In this document: positions 42,174 through 51,129 of the stretch, in pieces | Position numbering within the stretch: the stretch's first letter is position 1 | Layout of the letters: each line of letters starts with the position of its first letter | NCBI RefSeq assembly: GCF_001592965.1 | Contig: NZ_LRPC01000023.1 | Span: forward strand, 1-64,000 | From: Roseivirga spongicola | GTDB lineage: Bacteria > Bacteroidota > Bacteroidia > Cytophagales > Cyclobacteriaceae | Direction: 5' to 3' | Length of the DNA stretch: 64,000 bases | The notes under the pieces: generated by a model | What the model was told of the DNA's origin: nothing | The model's database searches: none | What the model saw: the letters and a program-made list of their open reading frames with translations, nothing else | Translations under genes and position numbers: made by a program

Positions 42174-43388
42174 ATGTTATACTACTTATTCGACTACTTA
42201 GATAGAGAATTTGACCTGATCGGAGCTGGTGTATTCCAGTATATCTCCTTCAGGGCGGGTATGGCTGTATTGGTCTCTTTACTTATCACTATCACTTTTG
42301 GGGAGTCTCTCATTACTATGCTTAGAAAGAAGCAAGTGGGGGAAACCATACGTGATTTAGGGCTCGAAGGTCAAATGCAGAAGAAGGGTACGCCAACTAT
42401 GGGTGGGCTTATCATAATTGCGGCCATTGTAGTGCCTACTCTGTTGTTCGCCAAGCTGGAAAATATTTATGTCATTCTGCTTTTGGTAACCACCTTGGTT
42501 TTAGGAGCTATCGGCTTTTTAGATGATTACATCAAAGTATTTAAGAAGAACAAAGAAGGCCTTGCCGGAAGGTTCAAGGTAGTAGGTCAAGTTGCGGTAG
42601 GTTTAATTGTTGGAGCTACACTTTTCTTTAGCGAAGATGTAGTGGTGCGCGAATTCAGTGAAACGCCAACAGAAATTCAGGCTAGCGGAGATACTGTTAT
42701 TAATTATGAAGATGTAAAGTCTACTACCACAACAATCCCTTTTGTTAAGAATAATGAGTTGGACTACAGCAAACTTAATCCAACAGAGAATGACCTGATT
42801 ACGGCCGCTATTTACATTCTGATTGTGATCTTTTTTGTGACCGCCATTTCTAATGGAGCAAATATCACCGATGGAATCGATGGTTTGGCTGCTGGTACTT
42901 CAGCTATTATAGGATTGACGCTGGCTATACTGGCTTATATATCGGGTAACGCCATATTTTCTGAGTACTTGAATGTAATGTTCATTCCAAACTCAGGAGA
43001 GCTTGTAATCTTCTGTACTGCTTTTGTTGGAGCCTGTGTCGGTTTCTTGTGGTACAACTCTTATCCGGCTCAGGTCTTTATGGGAGATACCGGTAGTCTG
43101 TCATTAGGTGGAATTATAGCGGTTTTGGCCTTAGTGCTCAGAAAAGAACTTTTGATTCCTGTATTGTGCGGAATCTTCGTGATAGAAAACCTCTCTGTGA
43201 TTTTGCAGGTGAGCTATTTCAAATACACTAAAAAGAAATATGGTGAAGGTAGAAGAATCTTCAAGATGTCTCCGCTTCACCATCATTACCAGAAAATGGA
43301 AATCCCAGAACCTAAAATCGTTACGCGATTCTGGATTGTGGGAATCCTGCTTGCAATTATTGCTTTGGCAACATTGAAACTGAGATAG
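42174..43388 (+). CDS. mraY: Phospho-N-acetylmuramoyl-pentapeptide transferase
   Basis: A 404-residue polytopic inner-membrane enzyme transferring phospho-MurNAc-pentapeptide to undecaprenyl phosphate, giving lipid I. Signatures: [13 protein letters not shown] (about 67-79), [21 protein letters not shown] with the Asp-Asp pair, [28 protein letters not shown] and [10 protein letters not shown]. Between helices, about residues 155-205 form an extra polar loop ([20 protein letters not shown]) absent from the approximately 360-residue E. coli enzyme but known in Bacteroidota. It starts two bases after the murE stop. Confidence 0.97.
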   Translation: MLYYLFDYLDREFDLIGAGVFQYISFRAGMAVLVSLLITITFGESLITMLRKKQVGETIRDLGLEGQMQKKGTPTMGGLIIIAAIVVPTLLFAKLENIYVILLLVTTLVLGAIGFLDDYIKVFKKNKEGLAGRFKVVGQVAVGLIVGATLFFSEDVVVREFSETPTEIQASGDTVINYEDVKSTTTTIPFVKNNELDYSKLNPTENDLITAAIYILIVIFFVTAISNGANITDGIDGLAAGTSAIIGLTLAILAYISGNAIFSEYLNVMFIPNSGELVIFCTAFVGACVGFLWYNSYPAQVFMGDTGSLSLGGIIAVLALVLRKELLIPVLCGIFVIENLSVILQVSYFKYTKKKYGEGRRIFKMSPLHHHYQKMEIPEPKIVTRFWIVGILLAIIALATLKLR

Positions 43389-43390
43389 GC

Positions 43391-44728
43391 TTGAAAAGAA
43401 AGTTGGTCATACTAGGTGCTGGAGAAAGCGGAATCGGAGCAGCCTTGCTTGGAAAAGCAAAGGGCTATGAGGTTTTCGTGTCTGACGCTGGGTCGATCAA
43501 AGAGCAATATCTCAAAGAGCTTCAGGATAATGGAATTGAGTTTGAGTCTGGGAAGCATACAACGGAAAAAGCACTACAGGCTGATCTTGTTGTAAAGAGT
43601 CCAGGTATACCGGAAAAGGCTGAGTTGATTCAAAAGCTTAGAGCTAACGGAAATCTGATCATTTCAGAAATCGAGTTCGCAGCGCAATTCACCAATGCCA
43701 AATTGATTGGTATTACTGGAACAAATGGTAAAACCACCACTGCAATGCTCACTTACCACATACTAAAAACTGGTGGGTTTAATGTTGGGCTGGCAGGAAA
43801 TGTAGGGACAAGTTTTGCACGTCAGGTGCTGACTGAAAACTTTGATTGGTATGTGCTCGAACTGAGTAGCTTCCAGTTAGACGATTCCTACGAATTGAAA
43901 TTAGAAATAGGAGTTCTATTGAATATCACTCCAGATCATCTGGATAGATATGACAATGACTTTCAAAAATATATCGCATCTAAGATGCGCATATTTCACC
44001 TTGTACACCTGGGACGTCATGCTGTTTATTGGCAGGATGACACCCAAATCGGGGAAGGCATTGCAAAAGCCACTTATGGCCTAAATGCACATCCCTTTTC
44101 GCTCAGCGGAGACGCTGCTGAGATAACTTATATACAAAATGATAGGTTGTTTTATGTCCCTAATGGTATTGAGGTATCTGCCCCCAGAGCAGATATCTCA
44201 ATCAAGGGACTACACAATGCGTTGAATGCAGCCGCGGCCGGAAATGCAGCTTTGGTAGCTGGCGTTTCTCCAGAAGCTTTGTTGGAAGCTCTTAAGACTT
44301 TCAAAGGCGCTGAACATAGGCTAGAACCTGTTCGCGAACTCGATGGAGTAGAGTATATCAACGACTCTAAAGCAACCAATCTAGATTCAGTAAAGTATGC
44401 CCTAGATGCCTTCGATAGTCCTATTGTTTGGATAGCCGGAGGAGTTGATAAGGGAAATGAATATAGTCTGGTAAATCAATTGGTGCAGGATAAAGTGAAA
44501 GCGCTGATCTGCTTGGGAAAAGATAATTCCAAGCTCATCACTTCTTTCGAAAACCTGGTGCCAACAGTAAAATCTACTGACGATTTAATTCAGGCAGTAC
44601 GCTGGGCAAAAGAACTTGCCGAGCCAGGAGATGTAGTATTGCTCTCTCCAGCTTGCGCCAGTTTCGATTTGTTCCAGAATTATGTGGATAGAGGAAAACA
44701 GTTTAAGAAAGCTGTTCTAGATCTCTGA
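43391..44728 (+). CDS. murD: UDP-N-acetylmuramoyl-L-alanine:D-glutamate ligase
   Basis: A 445-residue Mur ligase adding D-Glu. KLVILGAGESGIGAALL binds the uracil end, VVKSPGIP follows, the P-loop is [14 protein letters not shown] (about 113-126), and LELSSFQLD, NITPDHLDRY, NDSKATNLDS and LLSPACASFDLF are family motifs. The start is a TTG at 43391, two bases after the mraY stop region; the next ATG is far inside the protein. A 195-base spacer with GC-rich hairpins separates it from ftsW, the only sizeable gap in the first part of the cluster. Confidence 0.96.
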   Translation: MKRKLVILGAGESGIGAALLGKAKGYEVFVSDAGSIKEQYLKELQDNGIEFESGKHTTEKALQADLVVKSPGIPEKAELIQKLRANGNLIISEIEFAAQFTNAKLIGITGTNGKTTTAMLTYHILKTGGFNVGLAGNVGTSFARQVLTENFDWYVLELSSFQLDDSYELKLEIGVLLNITPDHLDRYDNDFQKYIASKMRIFHLVHLGRHAVYWQDDTQIGEGIAKATYGLNAHPFSLSGDAAEITYIQNDRLFYVPNGIEVSAPRADISIKGLHNALNAAAAGNAALVAGVSPEALLEALKTFKGAEHRLEPVRELDGVEYINDSKATNLDSVKYALDAFDSPIVWIAGGVDKGNEYSLVNQLVQDKVKALICLGKDNSKLITSFENLVPTVKSTDDLIQAVRWAKELAEPGDVVLLSPACASFDLFQNYVDRGKQFKKAVLDL

Positions 44729-44737
44729 TTACTAGGC

Positions 44738-44916
44738 ACCCCTTTAGGGGTCGGGGGTAACCCCTCTGTCCCGAAGCTTCGGGACTCCCCTAAGAGGGGA
44801 GAAATTAGATTCCGATCGATTGGTTGGAATTTGAAAAGAAGAACCCTCATCGTAAAGATGAGACCAAAAACATAAACGAAACCCAATTCCCCTTTAGCAG
44901 GGGGATACAAGGGGGA
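44738..44916. repeat. GC-rich intergenic repeat between murD and ftsW
   Basis: The spacer contains ACCCCTTTAGGGGT (44738-44751), the perfect palindrome GTCCCGAAGCTTCGGGAC (44768-44785), CTCCCC/GGGGAG (44785-44801), and a second block TTCCCCTTTAGCAGGGGGAT..AAGGGGG (44889-44916) that matches the inverted sequence of the repeat at 11755. No gene is present. The hairpins could process or attenuate the mRNA between murD and ftsW. Confidence 0.65.
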
Positions 44917-44923
44917 AAGTAGA

Positions 44924-46084
44924 ATGCTAGACAAAGTAAAAAGTTGGACAGATAAAAACATTGAGGGTGACCCAGTCATCTGGCTGGTGGTTATTTGCCT
45001 TTCTGTTTTTGGTATTCTAGTAGTTTATTCGGCTACAGGCTCATTAGCCTACAGAGCAGGGGTGAACACTGAAATGTATTTGGTAAGACATGCCGTTATG
45101 GTTGGTCTTTCCTTATTCGTGATGTGGATTGCCCACAAGATTGATTATAGATATTATTCAAAGCTTACTCGTTATGCTTTGCTTTTGGCTGTTCCGCTTT
45201 TACTCTATGCTTGGCTAAAAGGGGAGAGTCATAATGGAGCTTCTAGATGGATTCAATTACCATTCATTGGATTACAATTTCAACCGTCTGACTTAGCAAA
45301 ATTAGCATTGATTGCGGCCTTGGCTACCATGTTGGCCAAACGCCAGCAAAAGATAGATGACTTTAAAGAATCTTTAATTCCAATGTTGGCTTGGTGTGGG
45401 GGTATCTGTGCCCTCATCGCCATGACCAATATCTCTACCGCGGTGTTGCTTTTTGCAACCTGTATGCTTTTGCTTTTCATTGGTCGTGTACCAGTGAAAT
45501 ACCTCGCTATGCTTTTAGTAGTGGGTGTTTTTGCCGGGTTAATAGCAATGAAGGTTGGTCAACGTGGAGCTACGGCTTTGAGCAGGGTTGAATCGTTCAT
45601 TAATCCTACGGAAGTGCCTTATCAGGCTAAAGTAGCCAACATGGCTATTGCTACAGGAGGTGTTTTTGGGAATGGTCCCGGTGGTAGTGTTCAGAGGAAC
45701 TTCTTGCCAGAGGCTTATTCAGATTTTGCTTACGCTATTATCATCGAAGAGTATGGCTTGGTAGGAGGTGTCTTTGTACTCTTCCTCTACTTGGTTTTGC
45801 TCTACAGAGGTATGCGAGTAGTGGCAAACAGTGATAGGGCTTTTGGCGGCTTGCTTTCGGCAGGGCTCACCTTTGCTATTGTGATTCAAGCTTTGGTAAA
45901 CATTGGCGTTGTGGTAGGTCTTGGTCCTGTTACGGGGCAAACGCTTCCGCTGATAAGTATGGGAGGAACTTCCCTACTATTCACTGGCCTTTCTCTGGGA
46001 ATTATCCTCAGTGTGAGCCGTGGAGAACAAGAAGATTATTCGGCCATGAATGGCGAAGTGAAAAATAAATTAAGAACAGCTTAA
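44924..46084 (+). CDS. ftsW: Septal peptidoglycan polymerase FtsW (SEDS family)
   Basis: A 386-residue SEDS glycosyltransferase with about ten transmembrane helices that polymerises lipid II at the septum with FtsI. Family features: VVYSATGSLAYR in the first loop, NGASRWIQLPFIGLQFQPSDLAKLALI (about 105-131), the polar NGPGGSVQRNFLPEAYSDFAYAIIIEEYG containing the essential Glu/Asp region, and LPLISMGGTSLLFTGLSLGIILSVSR. ATG 44924 is preceded by a G-rich run from the upstream repeat that may serve as ribosome binding site. Confidence 0.95.
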   Translation: MLDKVKSWTDKNIEGDPVIWLVVICLSVFGILVVYSATGSLAYRAGVNTEMYLVRHAVMVGLSLFVMWIAHKIDYRYYSKLTRYALLLAVPLLLYAWLKGESHNGASRWIQLPFIGLQFQPSDLAKLALIAALATMLAKRQQKIDDFKESLIPMLAWCGGICALIAMTNISTAVLLFATCMLLLFIGRVPVKYLAMLLVVGVFAGLIAMKVGQRGATALSRVESFINPTEVPYQAKVANMAIATGGVFGNGPGGSVQRNFLPEAYSDFAYAIIIEEYGLVGGVFVLFLYLVLLYRGMRVVANSDRAFGGLLSAGLTFAIVIQALVNIGVVVGLGPVTGQTLPLISMGGTSLLFTGLSLGIILSVSRGEQEDYSAMNGEVKNKLRTA

Positions 46085-46110
46085 TCATCGAAAAGAAAGA
46101 ACCATATCGA

Positions 46111-47199
46111 TTGATCATTAGCGGTGGAGGCACCGGAGGACATGTGTATCCTGCCATAGCCATTGCCAACGCGTTTAAAGCTCGCTTCGAAGATGCCGAG
46201 ATTTTGTTCGTTGGGGCGAAGGGTAAAATGGAGATGCAGAAAGTGCCCGAGGCTGGTTACACCATTAAGGGACTTTGGATCAGTGGTCTTCAGCGTAAGC
46301 TGACTTTAGACAATCTTTCTTTTCCATTTAAGGTGCTCGACAGTCTGATGAAGAGTAAAAAAATCATCAGAAGGTTTAAGCCACATGCGGCTGTTGGGGT
46401 TGGGGGCTACGCCTCTGGTCCATTATTGAGAATGGCCGTAAAGAATAAGGTGCCTGCCATAGTACAGGAACAAAATTCTTACGCTGGTCTAACCAATAAA
46501 ATGTTGGCAAAGAAGGTCCAAAAGATATGTGTGGCATATCCAAATATGGATCGATTCTTTCCTGCTGAAAAGGTGGTTTTAACGGGTAATCCTGTTAGAA
46601 AAGATATAACCGAGTTAGCCGATAAAAGAGCTACTGCTGCTACACACTTTGGTCTGAATCCAGATTTACCAGTACTAATGGTATTAGGAGGAAGTCTTGG
46701 GGCGAGAACATTGAATGACAGTATGATTCAGAATATTGAGAAGCTAATAGATTCTAATGTTCAGGTGCTGTGGCAATGTGGTAAGTTCTACCACACAGAA
46801 ATGCAGGAAAAACTTGCTAAGGTGGTTAACAATGGTTCTGTTAAGCTTTTTGAGTTTCTCAAAGAAATGGACTTGGCTTATGCTGTGGCCGATGTGGTGA
46901 TTAGCAGAGCTGGAGCATTATCGGTTTCTGAATTAAGTATAGCTGGCAAGCCGACCATTTTTGTGCCTTCACCCAATGTCTCGGAAGACCACCAGACTAA
47001 GAATGCACAGGCCATGGTAGAAAGCAATGCCGCTGTCTTGGTAAAAGATACTGAGGCAAGGGGATCGCTTATTGACAGAGCTATTGAGTTGCTAAAAGAT
47101 GAAGAGAAGAAAGCTCAATTGAGCTCTAACATAAAGGCTATGGCCAAGCCAAATGCGGCCAATGAAATTGTAGATGAAATATTGAAACTCATCGCGTGA
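46111..47199 (+). CDS. murG: UDP-GlcNAc:undecaprenyl-PP-MurNAc-pentapeptide GlcNAc transferase
   Basis: A 362-residue GT28 glycosyltransferase making lipid II at the inner face of the membrane. Motifs: IISGGGTGGHVYPAIAIA (acceptor G-loop), KPHAAVGVGGYASGP, VQEQNSYAGLTNKML, VLGGSLGARTLND, and ISRAGALSVSELSIAGKPTIFVPSP (UDP-GlcNAc site). The stated start is a TTG at 46111. Coding-like residues EKKEPYR continue upstream in frame without a stop to the ftsW terminus, but with no ATG/GTG/TTG, so the true start could be a rare codon (ATC at 46084 or 46087). The stop overlaps the murC GTG by four bases. Confidence 0.94.
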   Translation: MIISGGGTGGHVYPAIAIANAFKARFEDAEILFVGAKGKMEMQKVPEAGYTIKGLWISGLQRKLTLDNLSFPFKVLDSLMKSKKIIRRFKPHAAVGVGGYASGPLLRMAVKNKVPAIVQEQNSYAGLTNKMLAKKVQKICVAYPNMDRFFPAEKVVLTGNPVRKDITELADKRATAATHFGLNPDLPVLMVLGGSLGARTLNDSMIQNIEKLIDSNVQVLWQCGKFYHTEMQEKLAKVVNNGSVKLFEFLKEMDLAYAVADVVISRAGALSVSELSIAGKPTIFVPSPNVSEDHQTKNAQAMVESNAAVLVKDTEARGSLIDRAIELLKDEEKKAQLSSNIKAMAKPNAANEIVDEILKLIA

Positions 47200-48569
47200 A
47201 TTTAGAAAAGATACATAGCGTCTATTTTGTCGGTATCGGTGGTATCGGTATGAGTGCTTTGGCCCGTTGGTTCAAGCACAATGGCAAGCGTGTGTCTGGT
47301 TATGATCGCACCCAAACTGAGTTAACCAATCGATTGGCTCAGGAAGGAATTGAGGTTCACTTTACAGATAATATCGACCTGATAGATGATCAGGTAAAAG
47401 CAAATCCTGAAGGTAGTTTGGTCATTTTCACTCCAGCTATTCCTAAAGATCATTCAGAGTTGAATTGGTTGAAGGATAATGGTTTTGAAGTGCTGAAGAG
47501 GTCGCAAGTTTTGGGAATTATTACCCAGAATATGCGAAGCGTTGCTGTGGCAGGTACTCATGGAAAGACTACTACTTCATCTATGGTTGTACACTTGCTC
47601 AAAGCATCTGGCTTCGATGTGGCGGGCTTCCTTGGTGGAATCAGTGCCAACTACGATACCAACATGATCCTCAACGAAAGCAGTGAGGCTATCGCAGTGA
47701 TTGAAGCTGATGAATTCGACAGATCATTCCTGACACTTCATCCTGAATGGGCGGTGGTGACGGCAGCAGATGCAGATCATTTAGATATCTATGGTCATAA
47801 GGATGCATTGAAAGACTCTTTTAAGGATTTCATCAAAAAGATCAAGAAAGAAGGTAAGCTCTTCGTGAAGAATGAATTGGCTACCGAATTGATTTCTGAT
47901 GATGAGCTGAACTATGAAGGTTACGCCTTGACGGATGCTTCAATAACTGCTGAAAATATTCGCTTTGAAGATGCCGCTTTCATCTTCGATTATAAGAATG
48001 GAGCACAAACTATTGAAGGGATAAGACTGAATGTTCCAGGCTACCACAACGTGGAGAATATGCTTGCGGCTATTTCAGTAAGCCGTCATCTAGGAGCAGA
48101 TGATACTTCCATTAAAGCTGGAGTAGAAAGCTACCGAGGAGTAAAAAGGAGATTTGAGTTCATCATCAAAAGAGATGACTTGGTGTTCATAGATGACTAT
48201 GCGCATCATCCAGTTGAAATTACAGCATTGCTCAAGTCTGTGAAAGACTTGTTTGCAGGGAGGAAAGTGACTGCTGTTTTTCAGCCACACCTTTTCAGCA
48301 GAACTAGAGATTTTGCTCAAGAATTTTCTGAAAGTCTGTCTTTGGCCGATGAAGTGATTTTGCTGGATATATATCCTGCAAGGGAACTTCCAATTAAAGG
48401 AGTGAATTCAGAGATGCTAATGGAAGGCATCAGCTGTGAAAAGAAAATGATTTCAAGCAAAGAAAGCTTGATAGATAATATAAAAGCATGGCAGCCTGAG
48501 GTGCTATTAACCGTGGGTGCTGGCGACATAGACAAATTAGTTCAACCAATAAAAAATGCATTGTCATGA
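47196..48569 (+). CDS. murC: UDP-N-acetylmuramate:L-alanine ligase
   Basis: A 457-residue Mur ligase joining L-Ala to UDP-MurNAc. VYFVGIGGIGMSALARWFK is the N-terminal nucleotide-like fold, AVAGTHGKTTTSSM the P-loop (about 115), VIEADEFDRSFL, TAADADHLDIYG, PGYHNVENMLAAI and IDDYAHHPVEI the later motifs, and FQPHLFSRTRD the C-terminal domain. The GTG start lies in a GTGA overlap with the murG stop, and the stop overlaps the ftsQ ATG the same way, so translation is coupled on both sides. Confidence 0.97.
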   Translation: MNLEKIHSVYFVGIGGIGMSALARWFKHNGKRVSGYDRTQTELTNRLAQEGIEVHFTDNIDLIDDQVKANPEGSLVIFTPAIPKDHSELNWLKDNGFEVLKRSQVLGIITQNMRSVAVAGTHGKTTTSSMVVHLLKASGFDVAGFLGGISANYDTNMILNESSEAIAVIEADEFDRSFLTLHPEWAVVTAADADHLDIYGHKDALKDSFKDFIKKIKKEGKLFVKNELATELISDDELNYEGYALTDASITAENIRFEDAAFIFDYKNGAQTIEGIRLNVPGYHNVENMLAAISVSRHLGADDTSIKAGVESYRGVKRRFEFIIKRDDLVFIDDYAHHPVEITALLKSVKDLFAGRKVTAVFQPHLFSRTRDFAQEFSESLSLADEVILLDIYPARELPIKGVNSEMLMEGISCEKKMISSKESLIDNIKAWQPEVLLTVGAGDIDKLVQPIKNALS

Positions 48570-49333
48570 AGAATAGAGATACTGTTTTGAGAGTGCTAGG
48601 CATTGTTGTAGGGTGCTTCATTTTGGTGGTTTTAGCAAGCTCTGTGAAGAACAGAGACATGGGGTATCACATGGAAGATATCGATGTGGAGATAGAAAAT
48701 GCCTATGAGAACTTCTTTGTAGATGCAGAGGATGTAATGGCGCTTATTATGCAAGATGAGAGCGATTCAATTCTTGGAGACGGCTTTAATGCAGTCAGTT
48801 TAAAGGCCGTTGAACAACGAATCAAGTCGCACAGCTTTGTAAAGGATGCCGAGGTTTACAGAGACCTGAAAGGTCATTTGGTAGTAAAGGCAAGACAGAA
48901 TAAGCCTGTGGCTCGACTCATTTCTAACAATGGTAGAAATGCATACATAGGAGAAGATGGAGACATTCTTCCGGTGTCGCCTAAATATACTGCTCGAGTA
49001 CCGGTTGTTACTGGGCGTTATACGGAGCAATTGATGGGTTTAGGCGAAGTGGCAGAAGATGAATATGCTTCGAAAGTATTTGAACTCATCAATTACATCA
49101 ATGAGCATAAGTTTTGGGCCATGCAGATTGGTCAGATAGATATTAATAGTAAAGGTAAAGTAGTAATGTACCCACAGGTGGGAGATCAGAGACTGGAGTT
49201 TGGTTATGCTGAAGATTTGGAGAGGAAGTTTAAGAAGTTAGAGATATTCTTCAAGCAGATAATGCCAAGCAAAGGATGGAACATCTATGAGAGGGTAAAT
49301 GTAGAATATAAGGATCAGATAATTTGTGAATAA
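48566..49333 (+). CDS. ftsQ: Cell division protein FtsQ
   Basis: A 255-residue bitopic protein: a short cytoplasmic start, one transmembrane helix (VLGIVVGCFILVVLASSV, about 11-28), then a periplasmic POTRA-like region (VEIENAYENFFVDAEDVMALI, KAVEQRIKSHSFVKDAEVYRDLKGHLVVKARQ) and the FtsQ/DivIB domain (PVVTGRYTEQLMGLG). It recruits FtsL/FtsB and partners to the septum. Similarity to proteobacterial FtsQ is low; topology, POTRA pattern and position between murC and ftsA decide it. Confidence 0.9.
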   Translation: MKNRDTVLRVLGIVVGCFILVVLASSVKNRDMGYHMEDIDVEIENAYENFFVDAEDVMALIMQDESDSILGDGFNAVSLKAVEQRIKSHSFVKDAEVYRDLKGHLVVKARQNKPVARLISNNGRNAYIGEDGDILPVSPKYTARVPVVTGRYTEQLMGLGEVAEDEYASKVFELINYINEHKFWAMQIGQIDINSKGKVVMYPQVGDQRLEFGYAEDLERKFKKLEIFFKQIMPSKGWNIYERVNVEYKDQIICE

Positions 49334-49340
49334 CAACGCC

Positions 49341-50651
49341 ATGCAACACAATAAAATAGTAGTAGGACTAGACATAGGGACAACAAAGATTTGTGCCATT
49401 GTCGGTACCAAGAATGAGTACGGGAAGCTCGAAGTCTTGGGAATGGGAAAAGCTGTTTCAGACGGGGTAATCCGTGGAATAGTAACCAACATCGACAAAA
49501 CCATCATTGCCATAGAAAAGGCCATTGCAGAGGCCGGTGAGCAATCTGGTATTGAAATTAATGTGGTGAACGTAGGTATTGCTGGGCAGCACATTAAGAG
49601 CTCAGTACACCACGGAAGCATTACCAGAGATAGGGTAGATGATGAGATTACCGTTGAAGATATTAGCAGGCTAACCAACGATATTCATAAAATAGTAATG
49701 CCTCCGGGCTGTGAAATTATTCACGTAATGCCACAAGACTACATTGTAGACTATGAAGATGGCATTAAAGATCCTGTAGGTATGTCTGGTGTTAAGTTAG
49801 AGGCAGATTTCCATGTAATTACTGCTCAGACTAACGCTATTAGAAATATAAATAAGTGTGTTAAGCGTGGTGGCTTAGAAATAGAACATCTCATTTTAGA
49901 ACCATTGGCATCTAGCCTTTCGGTACTAAGTGATGAAGAAAAAGAGGCTGGTGTTTGCCTTGTGGATATTGGTGGTGGTACTACTGACATCGCTATTTTC
50001 CACGATAATATTATTCGTCATACTGCGGTAATTCCTTTCGGTGGAAACATAATAACTACCGACATCAAGGAAGGCCTTAAGGTGATGCAGAATCAGGCGG
50101 AATTGTTGAAAACCAAATTTGGTAAAGCTATTGCCGAAGAGGCCAATCCAAACGAGATTGTGTCTATCCCAGGCTTGAGAAACAGACCGCCAAAAGAGAT
50201 TTCTATCCGTAATCTGGCCCACATAATTGAGGCTAGAATGGAGGAAATTATTGAGTTGGTACATGCTGAAATCATTACTTCAGGCTATGCCAATAAGTTA
50301 GCCGGAGGTATTGTAATTACCGGTGGTGGTTCTATGCTGGCTTATGTGCAGCAACTGTTCGAATACATGACAGGAATGGATGCGAGAATAGGCTACCCTA
50401 ACGAACACTTGGGCAAATCTAAAATTGAAGCTATTAAAAGTCCAATGTATGCTACAACGGTAGGTTTGGTCCTTTCAGGCTTTAGAGCTTTAGATGAGCG
50501 CGAAAATCGCTATAACGAAACTAAAGCTTCAGGCATGGGAGTTAAAAAAGAGTTCAAAGGACAGAAAAAAGGAGCTGAGTTTTTCAGCAAACTGATAGAC
50601 AAAACCAAAGGCCTTTTGATGGATGATTTCCATGATAAAGGAGAGTACTAG
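49341..50651 (+). CDS. ftsA: Cell division protein FtsA
   Basis: A 436-residue actin-like ATPase that tethers FtsZ polymers to the membrane. Phosphate-1 loop VVGLDIGTTKICAIVG (about 6-21), the SHS2/1C domain (VVNVGIAGQHIKSSVHHGSI), phosphate-2 VCLVDIGGGTTDIAIF (about 205) and adenosine motif IVITGGGSMLAYVQQLF. The C-terminus (KKGAEFFSKLIDKTKGLLMD) is an amphipathic helix suited to membrane binding. ATG 49341 is preferred; GTG 49326 is in frame and would overlap ftsQ by eight bases. In most bacteria ftsZ follows directly; here a 478-base cassette intervenes. Confidence 0.96.
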   Translation: MQHNKIVVGLDIGTTKICAIVGTKNEYGKLEVLGMGKAVSDGVIRGIVTNIDKTIIAIEKAIAEAGEQSGIEINVVNVGIAGQHIKSSVHHGSITRDRVDDEITVEDISRLTNDIHKIVMPPGCEIIHVMPQDYIVDYEDGIKDPVGMSGVKLEADFHVITAQTNAIRNINKCVKRGGLEIEHLILEPLASSLSVLSDEEKEAGVCLVDIGGGTTDIAIFHDNIIRHTAVIPFGGNIITTDIKEGLKVMQNQAELLKTKFGKAIAEEANPNEIVSIPGLRNRPPKEISIRNLAHIIEARMEEIIELVHAEIITSGYANKLAGGIVITGGGSMLAYVQQLFEYMTGMDARIGYPNEHLGKSKIEAIKSPMYATTVGLVLSGFRALDERENRYNETKASGMGVKKEFKGQKKGAEFFSKLIDKTKGLLMDDFHDKGEY

Positions 50652-50691
50652 CACGAAGCTAGGAGCATGAGGCGGGAAGCAAATGGCTTCC
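50652..50691. repeat. Left arm of inverted repeat flanking the four-helix-bundle gene
   Basis: CGAAGCTAGGAGCATGAGGC followed by GGAAGCAAATGGCTTCC (own hairpin, 6-bp arms). The AGCTAGGAGC core matches AGCTGGGAGC on the minus strand of 51083-51116 with one difference. Confidence 0.5.
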
Positions 50692-50721
50692 TTATAAACT
50701 TGAAATTAGATCACACACAAA

Positions 50722-51075
50722 ATGAGCTTTAGGTTTGAGCGAATGAAAATTTGGATAGAAGCGATGGACTTAGGTGAGGAGATTAATACTCTTTCTTATA
50801 AGTTCCCTGATCGGGAAAAGTTCAATCTCTCTAGTCAGATTACAAGAGCGATAGATTCAGTTGCTCTGAATATTTCAGAGGGATCGATTGGTCAATCAGA
50901 CGCTGAGTTCAGTAGGTTTTTAGGTTACTCTGTAAGATCGATTGCAGAGGTTGTGACTTGTCTTTATAAAGCAAGGAACAGGAGTTATTTAACTGAGGAT
51001 GAATTTACAGTCAATTATGACAGGTGTTTCAACCTCTTGAACATGATAGTAGGATTTAGAAAAAGATTAAAATAA
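50722..51075 (+). CDS. Four-helix-bundle protein (23S rRNA intervening-sequence type)
   Basis: A 117-residue helical protein of the IVP/S23 family: FERMKIWIEAMDLGEEINTLSYKFPDREKFNLSSQITRAIDSVALNISEGS is the family N-terminal signature (W..A..L...IY....FP..E...L..Q..RA..S...NI.EG), followed by SDAEFSRFLGYSVRSIAEV. Homologues are encoded in rRNA intervening sequences or scattered singly in Bacteroidota genomes, are pentameric in structures, and lack a settled function; relatives serve as accessory (Avd) proteins of diversity-generating retroelements, but no retroelement is here. It splits ftsA from ftsZ and is bracketed by inverted repeats. Confidence 0.9.
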   Translation: MSFRFERMKIWIEAMDLGEEINTLSYKFPDREKFNLSSQITRAIDSVALNISEGSIGQSDAEFSRFLGYSVRSIAEVVTCLYKARNRSYLTEDEFTVNYDRCFNLLNMIVGFRKRLK

Positions 51076-51082
51076 CTGCTGT

Positions 51083-51116
51083 GAGCTTCAAGCTTCAAGC
51101 TTCTGGCTCCCAGCTC
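51083..51116. repeat. Right arm of inverted repeat flanking the four-helix-bundle gene
   Basis: Tandem GAGCTTCAAGCTTCAAGCTTC followed by TGGCTCCCAGCTC; its complement contains AGCTGGGAGC like the left arm. It ends 13 bases before the ftsZ ATG, so it forms the ftsZ leader. Confidence 0.5.
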
Positions 51117-51129
51117 AAAACATAACGAC

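Noticed and set aside
50722-51075. Diversity-generating retroelement accessory (Avd) gene
   Set aside because: The protein is of the same fold, but no reverse transcriptase, template repeat or variable target gene is near.
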